From assembly GCA_013214885.1 (NCBI GenBank), contig JABSRS010000054.1, positions 1-9,011 of the forward strand: a stretch of DNA of 9,011 nt, in the 5' to 3' direction. This DNA is from Gammaproteobacteria bacterium. GTDB lineage: Bacteria; Pseudomonadota; Gammaproteobacteria; Enterobacterales; Psychrobiaceae. Position numbers and translations under genes: made by a program. Below, one piece after another: positions 1-7,132 of this stretch (position 1 is the first letter of the stretch; each line of letters begins with the position of its first letter). The notes under the pieces were generated by a model. That model was not told the DNA's origin. It worked only from the letters and a program-made list of their open reading frames with translations, and searched no databases.

Positions 1-62
1 ATTCATTATTCACTGTAAATCAGCAAATAACAGTTAAGTTGTGTGGCATCAATGGGCTGGTG

Positions 63-914
63 TTATTTATGCAAAGCTAAAGTTGCCATTAAAGGAGATT
101 TATTTATCCCTTTAGCAACGAAACCATGCATGGTTGTTGGTAGATCTAAAAGCGCAGCAGCCGCTGCCTGTTCACTTTCAAATTGACCAAAAACACAACT
201 ACCAGTACCAGTCATTTTTGCTGGCGCATATTGTATCAACCAGTCAAGGGCATTGGCAACTTCAGGGTGGCGATTTTTTGTTACTTTTTCACAATCATTT
301 TTTAAAATAGCACTATCTAGTTGTTTTAATTCGATTGGTTGAGTGTCACGGGGCAACTCTGGGGCATTAAATATGTCGGCTGTTGCAACGCTAACTCCTG
401 GCCAAACGATCAAATACCAAGGTTGTGGTGGTGAAACCGGGGTAAGTATCTCGCCAACGCCCTGGGCGAAGGCGGCAAAACCTTTAACAAATATCGGGAC
501 GTCAGCCCCCAAAACTAAACCTAGCTGGGCTAAATCGTCGACCGAGAGATCACATTGCCACAGCAGATTTAATGCCACTAAGGTGGTCGCGGCATTAGAC
601 GAACCGCCCCCTAATCCAGCCCCCATTGGTAAAATCTTTGAGAGGTTTATTACTACGCCGGCATTAGTTTTAGCATGAGGCTTTAGCAGCATGGCAGCGC
701 GATATATTAGGTTATCGCTAAGGCTGACCCCAGGAACCTCGGGAGTGATTAAGATCGAATTAGCACCATTTATCTCAAATTTTAAGCTATCGCCATAATC
801 TAAAAATTGAAAGATAGTTTCTAACGTATGGTAGCCATTATCAAGGCGTCCAGTGATGTGTAAAAATAAGTTAATTTTTGCGGGAGCTGGCCAAATATTG
901 TCTTTTGTTGTCAT
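63..914 (-). CDS. ispE: 4-diphosphocytidyl-2-C-methyl-D-erythritol kinase (IspE)
   Basis: IspE is the cytosolic GHMP-family kinase of the MEP (non-mevalonate) isoprenoid pathway; it uses ATP to phosphorylate the 2-hydroxyl of CDP-methylerythritol. The 283-residue product is full length for the family. Visible motifs are PAKINLFLHI near residues 11-20, with the probable catalytic Lys13; the GHMP ATP-binding loop PMGAGLGGGSSNAA at about 96-109; GADVP at 136-140, with the probable catalytic Asp138; and the C-terminal motif MTGTGSCVF at 234-242. The ATG at 914 places the PAKIN motif at the expected N-terminal position. The gene begins 21 bp after the lolB stop on the same strand, so it is probably co-transcribed with lolB, as in many gammaproteobacteria. 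Its ribosome binding site is weak, which fits coupling to lolB. The usual next gene, prs, would lie beyond the left edge; bases 1-62 hold nothing I recognise. Confidence 0.97.
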   Translation of the reverse strand: MTTKDNIWPAPAKINLFLHITGRLDNGYHTLETIFQFLDYGDSLKFEINGANSILITPEVPGVSLSDNLIYRAAMLLKPHAKTNAGVVINLSKILPMGAGLGGGSSNAATTLVALNLLWQCDLSVDDLAQLGLVLGADVPIFVKGFAAFAQGVGEILTPVSPPQPWYLIVWPGVSVATADIFNAPELPRDTQPIELKQLDSAILKNDCEKVTKNRHPEVANALDWLIQYAPAKMTGTGSCVFGQFESEQAAAAALLDLPTTMHGFVAKGINKSPLMATLALHK

Positions 915-935
915 AGTCTATTCTAGCAGATTGAA

Positions 936-1505
936 TTATTGTTCGATTTTCCATTCACTAATCGCAAGCTTTAACAATAACTTGTCATGGCGCAAGCGTA
1001 AGCTATGGGGGAGGGTTCGCCCTTGAACGGGCTGGTATTTATTTAAACTTAGCTGCCATTGCCGACCAAAATTGTCATAAATGTTACCACTAAGAAAATG
1101 ACCATTATTAGATAACTCGACATTAGTAGCATCGGTCACATCACCTAGTAACCAGTGTTGCAGGTTATCAATTGGAATGTGCCAGCCAGTCTGTTGCCAA
1201 ATTAACTGCTGAGCGGATGTCCCTGTAATAGGGCCCTGATCGCTTTCGATATTAACGGTATGCTTATTACCTTTAATTTTTAAGACGGTGATGCCAAAGG
1301 TGGTATAAAGATTAATATCAAACTGATCATCAATTTGGTGCCAGTTAATTTTTAGTCCTTGTGCTTGTTCTGGGGTTTTTATGGCAACTTTGCCATTGAA
1401 CTGCCATTGGGTTGGCACATGGTCTGGTGAAAAAACCAACAGACTAGTGGTCGAGCAACCGGTCAAAAATATGGCTGTAAATAAGAATAATAATCGTTTG
1501 CGCAT
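936..1505 (-). CDS. lolB: Outer membrane lipoprotein LolB
   Basis: LolB is the outer-membrane receptor that takes lipoproteins from the periplasmic carrier LolA and inserts them into the inner leaflet of the outer membrane. The 189-residue product (E. coli about 207) starts with a basic MRKR, a short hydrophobic stretch and the lipobox LTGC, so Cys17 should be lipidated after signal peptidase II cleavage. Residue +2 after the cysteine is Ser, not the Asp inner-membrane retention signal, which fits outer-membrane sorting. Family landmarks include GKVAI (38-42), INWHQ (53-57), IPIDNLQHWLLG (110-121) and the C-terminal LKLAISEWKIE, matching the E. coli protein region by region. The start is supported by GAAGG on the minus strand (bases 1510-1514), four bases before the ATG. 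It is the first gene of the leftward lolB-ispE pair and is divergent from hemA. Confidence 0.94.
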   Translation of the reverse strand: MRKRLLFLFTAIFLTGCSTTSLLVFSPDHVPTQWQFNGKVAIKTPEQAQGLKINWHQIDDQFDINLYTTFGITVLKIKGNKHTVNIESDQGPITGTSAQQLIWQQTGWHIPIDNLQHWLLGDVTDATNVELSNNGHFLSGNIYDNFGRQWQLSLNKYQPVQGRTLPHSLRLRHDKLLLKLAISEWKIEQ

Positions 1506-1649
1506 ATCGCCTTCGAAAAAATTGACCTAGATTAGGTATAGAGTATCTTCTTTTTGATCTAGGCACTAGAGACGGTTTCAATTTGGGGTAAGTTTGATGT
1601 AAAATTGTGTTTAATAAATAGTAAGCCAATAATAGTCGAAACCAATTAC
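1506..1649. promoter_or_regulatory. Divergent lolB/hemA intergenic region
   Basis: This 144-bp stretch separates the lolB start (minus) from the hemA start (plus) and must hold promoters for both directions. The best hemA -10 candidate is TAAAAT at 1600-1605, with only a poor -35 (TTTCAA at 1576-1581, 18-bp spacer). I found no convincing lolB promoter by eye. The region contains three CTAG tetranucleotides (1527, 1559, 1566). Two of them lie in a 7-bp inverted repeat, CCTAGAT (1526-1532) and ATCTAGG (1557-1563), which could be an operator or chance. That it is regulatory follows from the divergent layout; the individual sites are weak guesses. Confidence 0.4.
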
Positions 1650-2903
1650 ATGTCTTTAGTTGCTTTAGGTATCAATCATAAAACTGCATCGGTCGAGTTG
1701 CGTGAAAAAATTGCATTTTCACCCGATCAAATGGTTGCAGCATTACAACAGTTGAAGTCCTTAAATGATGGTGGTGAAGCTGTTATCGTTTCAACCTGTA
1801 ATCGCACCGAGCTCTATTGTCATAAAGCTCAAAGTGAACAGTTGATTGAGTGGCTGGTTAATTTTCACAACATTTCAAAAGATGAACTCGAGCAAAGCAT
1901 TTATGTTCATCAAGGTGTTGCTGCGGTAAATCATCTAATGCGAGTATCTTGTGGATTAGATTCTTTAGTGCTTGGTGAACCGCAAATCTTAGGTCAAATC
2001 AAACAAGCCTATAGTACTGCTAAGTCGGCAGGCTCGATCTCATTAATGATGGATAAGCTGTTTCAGCGCACCTTTTCGGTCGCTAAAAAAGTGAGAACCG
2101 AGACCAATATTGGTGCCAACGCCGTGTCAGTTGCATTTGCCGCGGTTAGTTTAGCCAAACAAATCTTCTCTGAGCTGGCGCAAACTAATGTGTTGCTGAT
2201 TGGGGCTGGTGAAACAATTGAATTAGTGGCAAAGCATTTGATTGAAGCGGGAGCGACCAATATTACTGTCGCCAATCGGACACTGGCTCGCGCTAAAGCA
2301 ATGACCGATGAGATTGGTGGCACAGCTATTACCTTGAGTCAGATCCCCGATCATTTGGCGCAATCAGATGTCGTTATTTCATCAACCGCTAGTACGTTAC
2401 CAATTCTTGGTAAAGGGATGGTTGAGGAGGCAACGCGTAGTCGTCGTCATCAACCGATGCTGTTAATTGATATTGCCGTACCGCGTGATATTGAGTCACA
2501 AGTGGGTGACCTTGATGATGTCTACCTTTATACGGTTGATGATCTGCAAGGTATCGTTGAACAAAATATGGCATCGCGCCGCGCCGCTGCCGATCAAGCT
2601 GAAATTATAACTGTTCAACAAGCCGATGAATTTATTGCCTGGACTCGTTCGTTAAAATCTATTGATCATATTCGTCAGTATCGCGATCAAAGTATGGCGA
2701 CCAAAGATGATTTACTCGAAAAAGCGATGGCGAAATTAGCCTCTGGTGCTGATAGTGAAAAAGTATTATTAGAACTGGCCAATAAATTGACCAATAAACT
2801 TATTCATAGTCCAACTCGCGCGATGAGTGCGGCAAGCCATGCGGGTGATTTAGATAAATTAACTGTTATTGCCGATGCACTAGGCATGGCCAACAATCAC
2901 TAG
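1650..2903 (+). CDS. hemA: Glutamyl-tRNA reductase (HemA)
   Basis: HemA is the NADPH-dependent enzyme that reduces the glutamate of Glu-tRNA(Glu) to glutamate-1-semialdehyde, the committed step of C5-pathway tetrapyrrole (heme) synthesis. The 417-residue product matches E. coli HemA (418) throughout. The N-terminal catalytic domain has [13 protein letters not shown] at the start, the active-site motif STCNRTELY (48-56) with nucleophile Cys50, and [16 protein letters not shown] (101-116). The NADPH-binding domain has LLIGAGET (182-189), ANRT (208-211) and ISSTAS (243-248). The C-terminal dimerisation domain ends with [10 protein letters not shown] chose the ATG at 1650 because its first residues align with E. 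coli HemA. An upstream in-frame ATG at 1605 would add 15 residues with no family counterpart. No good Shine-Dalgarno sequence precedes 1650. The stop codon is TAG. It heads the hemA-prfA-prmC cluster. Confidence 0.97.
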   Translation: MSLVALGINHKTASVELREKIAFSPDQMVAALQQLKSLNDGGEAVIVSTCNRTELYCHKAQSEQLIEWLVNFHNISKDELEQSIYVHQGVAAVNHLMRVSCGLDSLVLGEPQILGQIKQAYSTAKSAGSISLMMDKLFQRTFSVAKKVRTETNIGANAVSVAFAAVSLAKQIFSELAQTNVLLIGAGETIELVAKHLIEAGATNITVANRTLARAKAMTDEIGGTAITLSQIPDHLAQSDVVISSTASTLPILGKGMVEEATRSRRHQPMLLIDIAVPRDIESQVGDLDDVYLYTVDDLQGIVEQNMASRRAAADQAEIITVQQADEFIAWTRSLKSIDHIRQYRDQSMATKDDLLEKAMAKLASGADSEKVLLELANKLTNKLIHSPTRAMSAASHAGDLDKLTVIADALGMANNH

Positions 2904-3026
2904 CTGGCCAAGTAACAGTGTTTATCTTCGCTTGGCTATACTACAATACTCCCCAAATATCCTATAAGAGGTCAACTGAATCATTGTATTTGGTTGGCTT
3001 ACTCTAATCAATGAGAGTTAACGTTA

Positions 3027-4118
3027 ATGAAACCAACGGTTTACGCTAAGCTTGAAGGCTTAGATGAGCGTCATCAAGAAGTCGAGGCACTGATTAGTGA
3101 TCCTGAAACAATTGCAAATCAAGATTTGTTTCGCGCCCTAAATCAAGAATACTCAGCATTAGGTCCAGTGGTAGAAGCCTTTAATAGTTACAAGCAAGCA
3201 CAAGGCAATTTTGAGTCAGCTCAGGAAATGCTAAAGGATGAAGATCCTGACATGCGTGAAATGGCTCAGGAAGAATTTAAAGAGGCCAGAGGCGCACTCG
3301 CTCAAATTGAAGATGATTTACAAATTCTGCTGTTGCCAAAAGATCCCAATGACGATCGTAATGCTTTCCTAGAAATTCGCGCCGGTGCTGGTGGTGATGA
3401 AGCCGCAATTTTTGCGGGTGATTTATTTCGAATGTACAGCCGTTATATCGATGCTAAAGGCTGGAAAATTGAAATCATCACGCTCAATGAAAGTGATCAA
3501 GGTGGTTTTAAAGAGATTATCGCTAAAATATCGGGTGAAGGTATCTATGGTGTTATGAAATTCGAGTCAGGAGGTCATCGTGTGCAACGTGTTCCTGAAA
3601 CCGAATCACAAGGGCGAGTTCATACGTCAGCTTGTACCGTTGTGGTAATGCCAGAAATCCCAGAAGCTGAACAAATTAAGATTAATCCAGCTGATTTAAA
3701 AGTAGATACTTTCCGCGCCTCAGGTGCTGGTGGTCAGCACGTTAACAAAACAGATTCAGCGATTCGAATTACTCACCTTCCAACGGGTACCGTAGTTGAG
3801 TGTCAAGAACAGCGCTCTCAGCACAAAAATCGTGCCCAGGCAATGTCGGTACTTTCTGCGCGTTTACAACAAGCAGAAGATGAAAAACGTCAAGCAGAAG
3901 AAGATACAACTCGTCGTGGTTTAGTTGCTAGTGGCGATCGTAGTGAACGTATTCGTACTTATAACTACCCGCAAGGGCGAGTGAGTGATCACCGGATCAA
4001 CCTAACGTTATACCGTCTAGGCGATATTATGCAGGGTGATATTGATTTAATTATTCAGCCTTTGCTTAATGAGCAACAGGCCGATCTGTTGGCTGCTTTG
4101 GCAGAAGACAATAGATAG
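3027..4118 (+). CDS. prfA: Peptide chain release factor 1 (RF1)
   Basis: RF1 recognises UAA and UAG in the ribosomal A site and triggers peptidyl-tRNA hydrolysis. The 363-residue product (E. coli 360) is complete. The stop-codon-reading tripeptide is P190-E191-T192 in [10 protein letters not shown], the PxT form typical of RF1 rather than the SPF of RF2. The catalytic GGQ is at 235-237 in [15 protein letters not shown], and Gln237 is the residue PrmC is expected to methylate. Domain 1 is the helical N-terminus up to about residue 105. The ATG at 3027 follows a GAGAG purine tract at 3013-3017 with about nine bases spacing. It lies 123 bp after hemA, wider than in E. coli, so an internal promoter is possible, but I see no convincing one. 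Its own stop is TAG, an RF1-specific codon, overlapping the prmC start by one base. Confidence 0.98.
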   Translation: MKPTVYAKLEGLDERHQEVEALISDPETIANQDLFRALNQEYSALGPVVEAFNSYKQAQGNFESAQEMLKDEDPDMREMAQEEFKEARGALAQIEDDLQILLLPKDPNDDRNAFLEIRAGAGGDEAAIFAGDLFRMYSRYIDAKGWKIEIITLNESDQGGFKEIIAKISGEGIYGVMKFESGGHRVQRVPETESQGRVHTSACTVVVMPEIPEAEQIKINPADLKVDTFRASGAGGQHVNKTDSAIRITHLPTGTVVECQEQRSQHKNRAQAMSVLSARLQQAEDEKRQAEEDTTRRGLVASGDRSERIRTYNYPQGRVSDHRINLTLYRLGDIMQGDIDLIIQPLLNEQQADLLAALAEDNR

Positions 4119-4972
4119 TGACTCCCCATACGATAGAGCATCTATTAAAAGAAGCGGCAGCGCGCTTATCTCAAAGTGACACCGCTACTTTAGATGCTCA
4201 AGTATTGCTTGCTGATGTGTTAGCTGTTGACCGAAGCTATTTTTACGCCTGGCCGGAAAAAGTAATTAATCCAGAGTGCGAGGCTAAGTTTGAAGCGCTG
4301 ATCACGCGGCGCGAGCAAGGTGAACCTATTGCCTATATTGTTGCACTACAAGAGTTTTGGTCACTCCCGCTTAAAGTTGCTCGTTCAACCTTAATCCCAC
4401 GCCCCGAAACTGAGTTATTAGTTGAATTGGTACTAGAGCATATTAGTAAACCTAATGCCATTGGGATTGATTTGGGCACTGGGACTGGTGCCATTGCATT
4501 AGCGCTAGCCAGTGAACAGCCGGAGTGGCAATTACTTGGTATTGACTATAGTGACGATGCGGTAGCATTGGCGCAAAGTAATCAACAGCAGTTGGCGATT
4601 ACTAATGTTAACTTTTTACAATCAAGTTGGCTGAGCAACCTCGATTCGAATCACTATGCTAGCTGTGATTTTATTGTTTCGAACCCTCCTTATATTGACG
4701 CGAATGATCCACACTTAGCTCAAGGTGATGTTAGGTTTGAACCGTTATCTGCGTTGGTCGCTAAAAATAATGGCTTTCAAGATATTATCGATATTACTGA
4801 GCAGAGCCGTCAGTTCTTAAAGTTAGATGGCATGTTATTGTTTGAACACGGTTTTGAACAAGGTAAAAAAGTGCGCGATATCTTAACTGCAGCAGGGTTT
4901 GACTCTGCGACAACCATTAAAGATCTTGCTGGGTTAGATCGGGCCACCTTTGGTTTTCTTCGTTGTAAATAA
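4118..4972 (+). CDS. prmC: Release factor glutamine methyltransferase (PrmC/HemK)
   Basis: PrmC N5-methylates the glutamine of the GGQ motif in RF1 and RF2 using S-adenosylmethionine, which raises termination efficiency. The 284-residue product (E. coli 277) has the helical N-terminal substrate-binding domain with EFWSLPLKV (79-87) and TLIPRPETE (91-99). The Rossmann-fold methyltransferase domain follows, with SAM motif I IDLGTGTGAIALALA (117-131) and the glutamine-binding NPPY at 189-192, then DPHLAQGDVRFEPLSAL, which is nearly invariant in this family. The start is GTG at 4118, whose G is also the last base of the prfA TAG stop. The N-terminus aligns there with E. coli PrmC, and the overlap implies translational coupling to its own substrate's gene. 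No strong Shine-Dalgarno sequence is visible upstream, in agreement with coupling. Confidence 0.97.
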   Translation: MTPHTIEHLLKEAAARLSQSDTATLDAQVLLADVLAVDRSYFYAWPEKVINPECEAKFEALITRREQGEPIAYIVALQEFWSLPLKVARSTLIPRPETELLVELVLEHISKPNAIGIDLGTGTGAIALALASEQPEWQLLGIDYSDDAVALAQSNQQQLAITNVNFLQSSWLSNLDSNHYASCDFIVSNPPYIDANDPHLAQGDVRFEPLSALVAKNNGFQDIIDITEQSRQFLKLDGMLLFEHGFEQGKKVRDILTAAGFDSATTIKDLAGLDRATFGFLRCK

Positions 4973-5008
4973 TTCTCACTAACAAAATACCAATTTTCAA
5001 CTACCCTT

Positions 5009-5039
5009 TAATAATTGACTGATTAGTGCTCAATTATTA
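5009..5039. repeat. Perfect 10-bp inverted repeat upstream of the HD-GYP gene
   Basis: TAATAATTGA (5009-5018) and TCAATTATTA (5030-5039) are exact reverse complements separated by 11 bases. The dyad lies between the prmC stop and the Shine-Dalgarno of the next gene. No T-run follows on either strand, so it is not a standard intrinsic terminator. A -35-like TTGACT (5015-5020) is embedded in it, 17 bases before a weak -10-like TATCTG (5038-5043), so an operator overlapping a promoter is one reading. A leader hairpin is another. Structure is seen directly; function is inferred. Confidence 0.6.
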
Positions 5040-5047
5040 TCTGAGTA

Positions 5048-5053
5048 GAGGGG
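5048..5053 (+). promoter_or_regulatory. Ribosome binding site of the HD-GYP gene
   Basis: GAGGGG is the strongest Shine-Dalgarno match in the window. It stands six bases before the ATG at 5060 but only three before the adjacent in-frame GTG at 5057, so it favours the ATG as the true start. Confidence 0.7.
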
Positions 5054-5059
5054 AATGTG

Positions 5060-6604
5060 ATGGATGCCTTTGTGTTTTCCACTGAAGAGACCGTGCTAAA
5101 TGAAGCGGTAAAAAATGAAAAGTGGCAGTTATTAATTGTTGATGATGAAGAAGAAGTTCATGCCGTCACTAAGCTAGCGTTAAGAGATGTAATATATCAA
5201 GGTAAAGAAATTGAATTTATCAGTGCCTATTCAGGGGTTCAAGCCAAAGAAATCTTAGCTGAAAATAATAATATAGCGTTGGTTTTACTCGATGTCGTGA
5301 TGGAAACCGACGACGCTGGGCTTACTGTTGCTCGCTATATTCGTGAAGAGCTAAAAAACTCGATGGTAAGGATTGTATTACGAACTGGGCAGCCAGGTCA
5401 GGCGCCAGAGCGTGAAGTGATTATTAATTATGATATTAATGATTATAAATCTAAAACAGAATTAACAGCGCAGCGTTTATTTACCACCGTTATTGCCTCA
5501 TTTCGTTCGTATCAAGATTTAATCGCCATCGAGCACAACCGTGCTGGCTTAGAAAGTGTCATTGAGTCATCCTCTAATTTGTTTTCGATCCGCAGTATGG
5601 ATACCTTTATTGACGGCTTATTGCGACAAATTACCTCGGTGTTTTGCCGCGGTAATAACCCCGTTAATTTAAACTCCTTAGTGGCAGAAGCTCATGGCGT
5701 TGATAAATTCGAACGATCACTCAAAGTGGTTGTTGCTCAAGGTGATTATATCGGGAGTGAAGGGAGATCGGTTTGGGAGGTGCTGCCACCTGAGTTGAGG
5801 AAACATTGTAGCAACGAAACCCAAGATCAAAAAATAGTCTACGGTGAAGGGTATATTTTTTACTATCGTAAAAATACCGGTAATCGCTCTGCTTTAGTCT
5901 TTATCTCTGGCTTACCCGTAGATATGTGTGATCAAGATAGGAATCTAATTGAATTATTTTCAACAAATGTCCAGATAGCTTATGACAATATCTTGTTGAA
6001 TCAGGAATTAGAAGATACCCAGCGTGAAATTGTTTACCGCTTAGGTCACGCCCTCGAAACACGCTCGCGTGAGACTGGCAATCATTTAAAGCGAGTGGCT
6101 GAGCTCTCGGAGTTACTGGCAATACTGTATGGCTTACCCTCTGAGCAGGTCAAGCTAATAAAATTTTCCTCGCCATTGCATGACGTTGGTAAAATTAGCA
6201 TCCGAGACGATGTGTTAAATTACCCAGGGAAATTAGATCAGGCACAATGGGAAATCATGATGACTCATGCTCAACAAGGATATGATTTATTGTATGATTC
6301 ACCTCGGGAAATCCTCCAAGTTGGAGCGCGGATTGCACTAACTCATCACGAGCGTTGGGATGGCAAAGGTTATCCAAATGGTCTCGCTGGCGAAGCAATA
6401 GATTTGTTTGGTCGAATCGTGTCATTAGTTGATGTCTTTGACGCATTACATAGCCGCCGCTGCTATAAACCGGCGTACGATCTTGATTATTGCTTAACTC
6501 ACATTAAAGAAAATCGGGGCAAAGCGTTTGAACCAAAATTGGTTGATTTATTTCTTGATAATAAAGAACGTTTTCTAAAAATAATGAAACGATTTCCCGA
6601 TTAA
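5060..6604 (+). CDS. Response regulator with receiver, DUF3369 and HD-GYP domains
   Basis: This is probably a phosphorylation-controlled cytoplasmic cyclic-di-GMP phosphodiesterase. The 514-residue product starts with a receiver domain (about 22-145): acidic pair D28-D29 in IVDDE, phospho-acceptor D78 in LLDVV, Thr109 and Lys130. The middle (about 155-310) fits the DUF3369 domain seen in such regulators. The HD-GYP domain (about 320-500) is intact: E338 and H342 in RETGNH, HDVGK at 374-378, H403, H429-H430, then ERWDGKGYP at 431-439 and D458 in VDVFDAL. All expected metal ligands are present, so activity is likely. There is no signal peptide or membrane segment. No partner histidine kinase lies in the window. 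It sits between prmC and sirB2, genes that adjoin in enterobacteria, with its own upstream dyad and downstream terminator, so it may be expressed separately. Substrate and target process are unknown. Confidence 0.9.
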   Translation: MDAFVFSTEETVLNEAVKNEKWQLLIVDDEEEVHAVTKLALRDVIYQGKEIEFISAYSGVQAKEILAENNNIALVLLDVVMETDDAGLTVARYIREELKNSMVRIVLRTGQPGQAPEREVIINYDINDYKSKTELTAQRLFTTVIASFRSYQDLIAIEHNRAGLESVIESSSNLFSIRSMDTFIDGLLRQITSVFCRGNNPVNLNSLVAEAHGVDKFERSLKVVVAQGDYIGSEGRSVWEVLPPELRKHCSNETQDQKIVYGEGYIFYYRKNTGNRSALVFISGLPVDMCDQDRNLIELFSTNVQIAYDNILLNQELEDTQREIVYRLGHALETRSRETGNHLKRVAELSELLAILYGLPSEQVKLIKFSSPLHDVGKISIRDDVLNYPGKLDQAQWEIMMTHAQQGYDLLYDSPREILQVGARIALTHHERWDGKGYPNGLAGEAIDLFGRIVSLVDVFDALHSRRCYKPAYDLDYCLTHIKENRGKAFEPKLVDLFLDNKERFLKIMKRFPD

Positions 6605-6610
6605 CACCTT

Positions 6611-6637
6611 ACGCTCGTTAATATTCGAGCGTTTTTT
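6611..6637 (+). terminator. Intrinsic terminator after the HD-GYP gene
   Basis: ACGCTCG (6611-6617) pairs perfectly with CGAGCGT (6626-6632) around an 8-base loop, and a run of six T follows (6632-6637). It starts 6 bp after the stop codon, so transcripts arriving from prmC or the HD-GYP gene should end here and sirB2 needs its own promoter. Confidence 0.9.
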
Positions 6638-6677
6638 CGACAAATGTTATCTTTTTAATCATTTTAACGGTTGGTTA

Positions 6678-6706
6678 TTAGCATTATTAGCCAAAAGTAG
6701 TAAAAT
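6678..6706 (+). promoter_or_regulatory. Candidate sigma-70 promoter of sirB2
   Basis: TTAGCA (6678-6683, four of six consensus bases) and TAAAAT (6701-6706, five of six) are separated by 17 bp. The pair lies between the terminator of the preceding gene and sirB2, where a promoter is needed. Transcription would start near 6713, inside the dyad at 6711-6727. Identified by eye only. Confidence 0.5.
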
Positions 6707-6710
6707 AGCC

Positions 6711-6727
6711 CACTAAAAATATTAGTG
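6711..6727. repeat. Palindrome at the sirB2 transcription start/leader
   Basis: CACTAA (6711-6716) and TTAGTG (6722-6727) are exact reverse complements around a 5-base centre. The dyad lies 4 bp after the candidate -10 and overlaps the probable ribosome binding site AGTGAG (6724-6729) of sirB2. It could be a repressor operator, or a 5' hairpin that masks the ribosome binding site. The symmetry is seen; the role is inferred. Confidence 0.45.
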
Positions 6728-6736
6728 AGAAATTTT

Positions 6737-7123
6737 ATGGACCAGTTTTATCTGCCAATTAGACATATTCATTTAAGCCTTGTGGCATTTAGTGTGTTGT
6801 TCTTTATCGTTAGAGCGGGCTTAATGTTTGCGAACAAGCCGATACATCAGAAAAAATGGGCAAAAATGACGTCTCGAACTGTCGATACATTTTTACTGAT
6901 CAGTGCGTTAACACTCTGTAGTATTATTGGTCAATATCCATTTGTTGACGGCTGGATTACTGAAAAATTAATCGCGGTTATTGCCTACATTATTCTTGCT
7001 TATATTGCTTTATATCGCTCTAAGACCACCAAAAGTCGTTTGTTAACGATCGTCGGTGCTATTGGTTGGGTCGCTATTGCTGGCAAGTTAGCAATTTTAA
7101 AACAACCCTTTATTTTAGGTTAA
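6737..7123 (+). CDS. sirB2: SirB2 family inner membrane protein
   Basis: This is a small integral membrane protein of the SirB2 family. Its biochemical role is not established; the name comes from an early report of raised Salmonella invasion-gene expression, which says little about function here. The 128-residue product has four predicted membrane segments at about 12-32, 50-67, 78-94 and 102-120, and a family-like HIHLSLVAFSVLFF near the N-terminus. The ATG at 6737 is preferred because AGTGAG precedes it by seven bases. A GTG at 6725 in the same frame would add four residues but overlaps that site and the palindrome. It is followed by sirB1 after 9 bp, the usual pairing, and is preceded by its own promoter candidate rather than being read from prmC as in enterobacteria. 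Confidence 0.88.
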   Translation: MDQFYLPIRHIHLSLVAFSVLFFIVRAGLMFANKPIHQKKWAKMTSRTVDTFLLISALTLCSIIGQYPFVDGWITEKLIAVIAYIILAYIALYRSKTTKSRLLTIVGAIGWVAIAGKLAILKQPFILG

Positions 7124-7132
7124 TCTGACGCG

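Noticed and set aside
343..678. 111-residue open frame on the plus strand inside ispE
   Set aside because: It lies antisense within a well-supported kinase gene, and its product has no recognisable motif.
1605..1649. Upstream in-frame ATG extending HemA by 15 residues
   Set aside because: The extra residues have no counterpart in E. coli HemA, whose first residues align with the ATG at 1650.
2906..2937. Possible terminator after hemA (GGCCAAG with CTTGGCT)
   Set aside because: The stem is only six Watson-Crick pairs plus a wobble, the loop is 18 bases and no T-run follows.
3018..3027. Palindrome TTAACGTTAA at the prfA start
   Set aside because: It is only 10 bp in AT-rich DNA and includes the first base of the start codon; chance is sufficient.
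5057..5059. GTG as start of the HD-GYP gene
   Set aside because: It is only three bases from the Shine-Dalgarno GAGGGG; the adjacent ATG at 5060 has the better six-base spacing.
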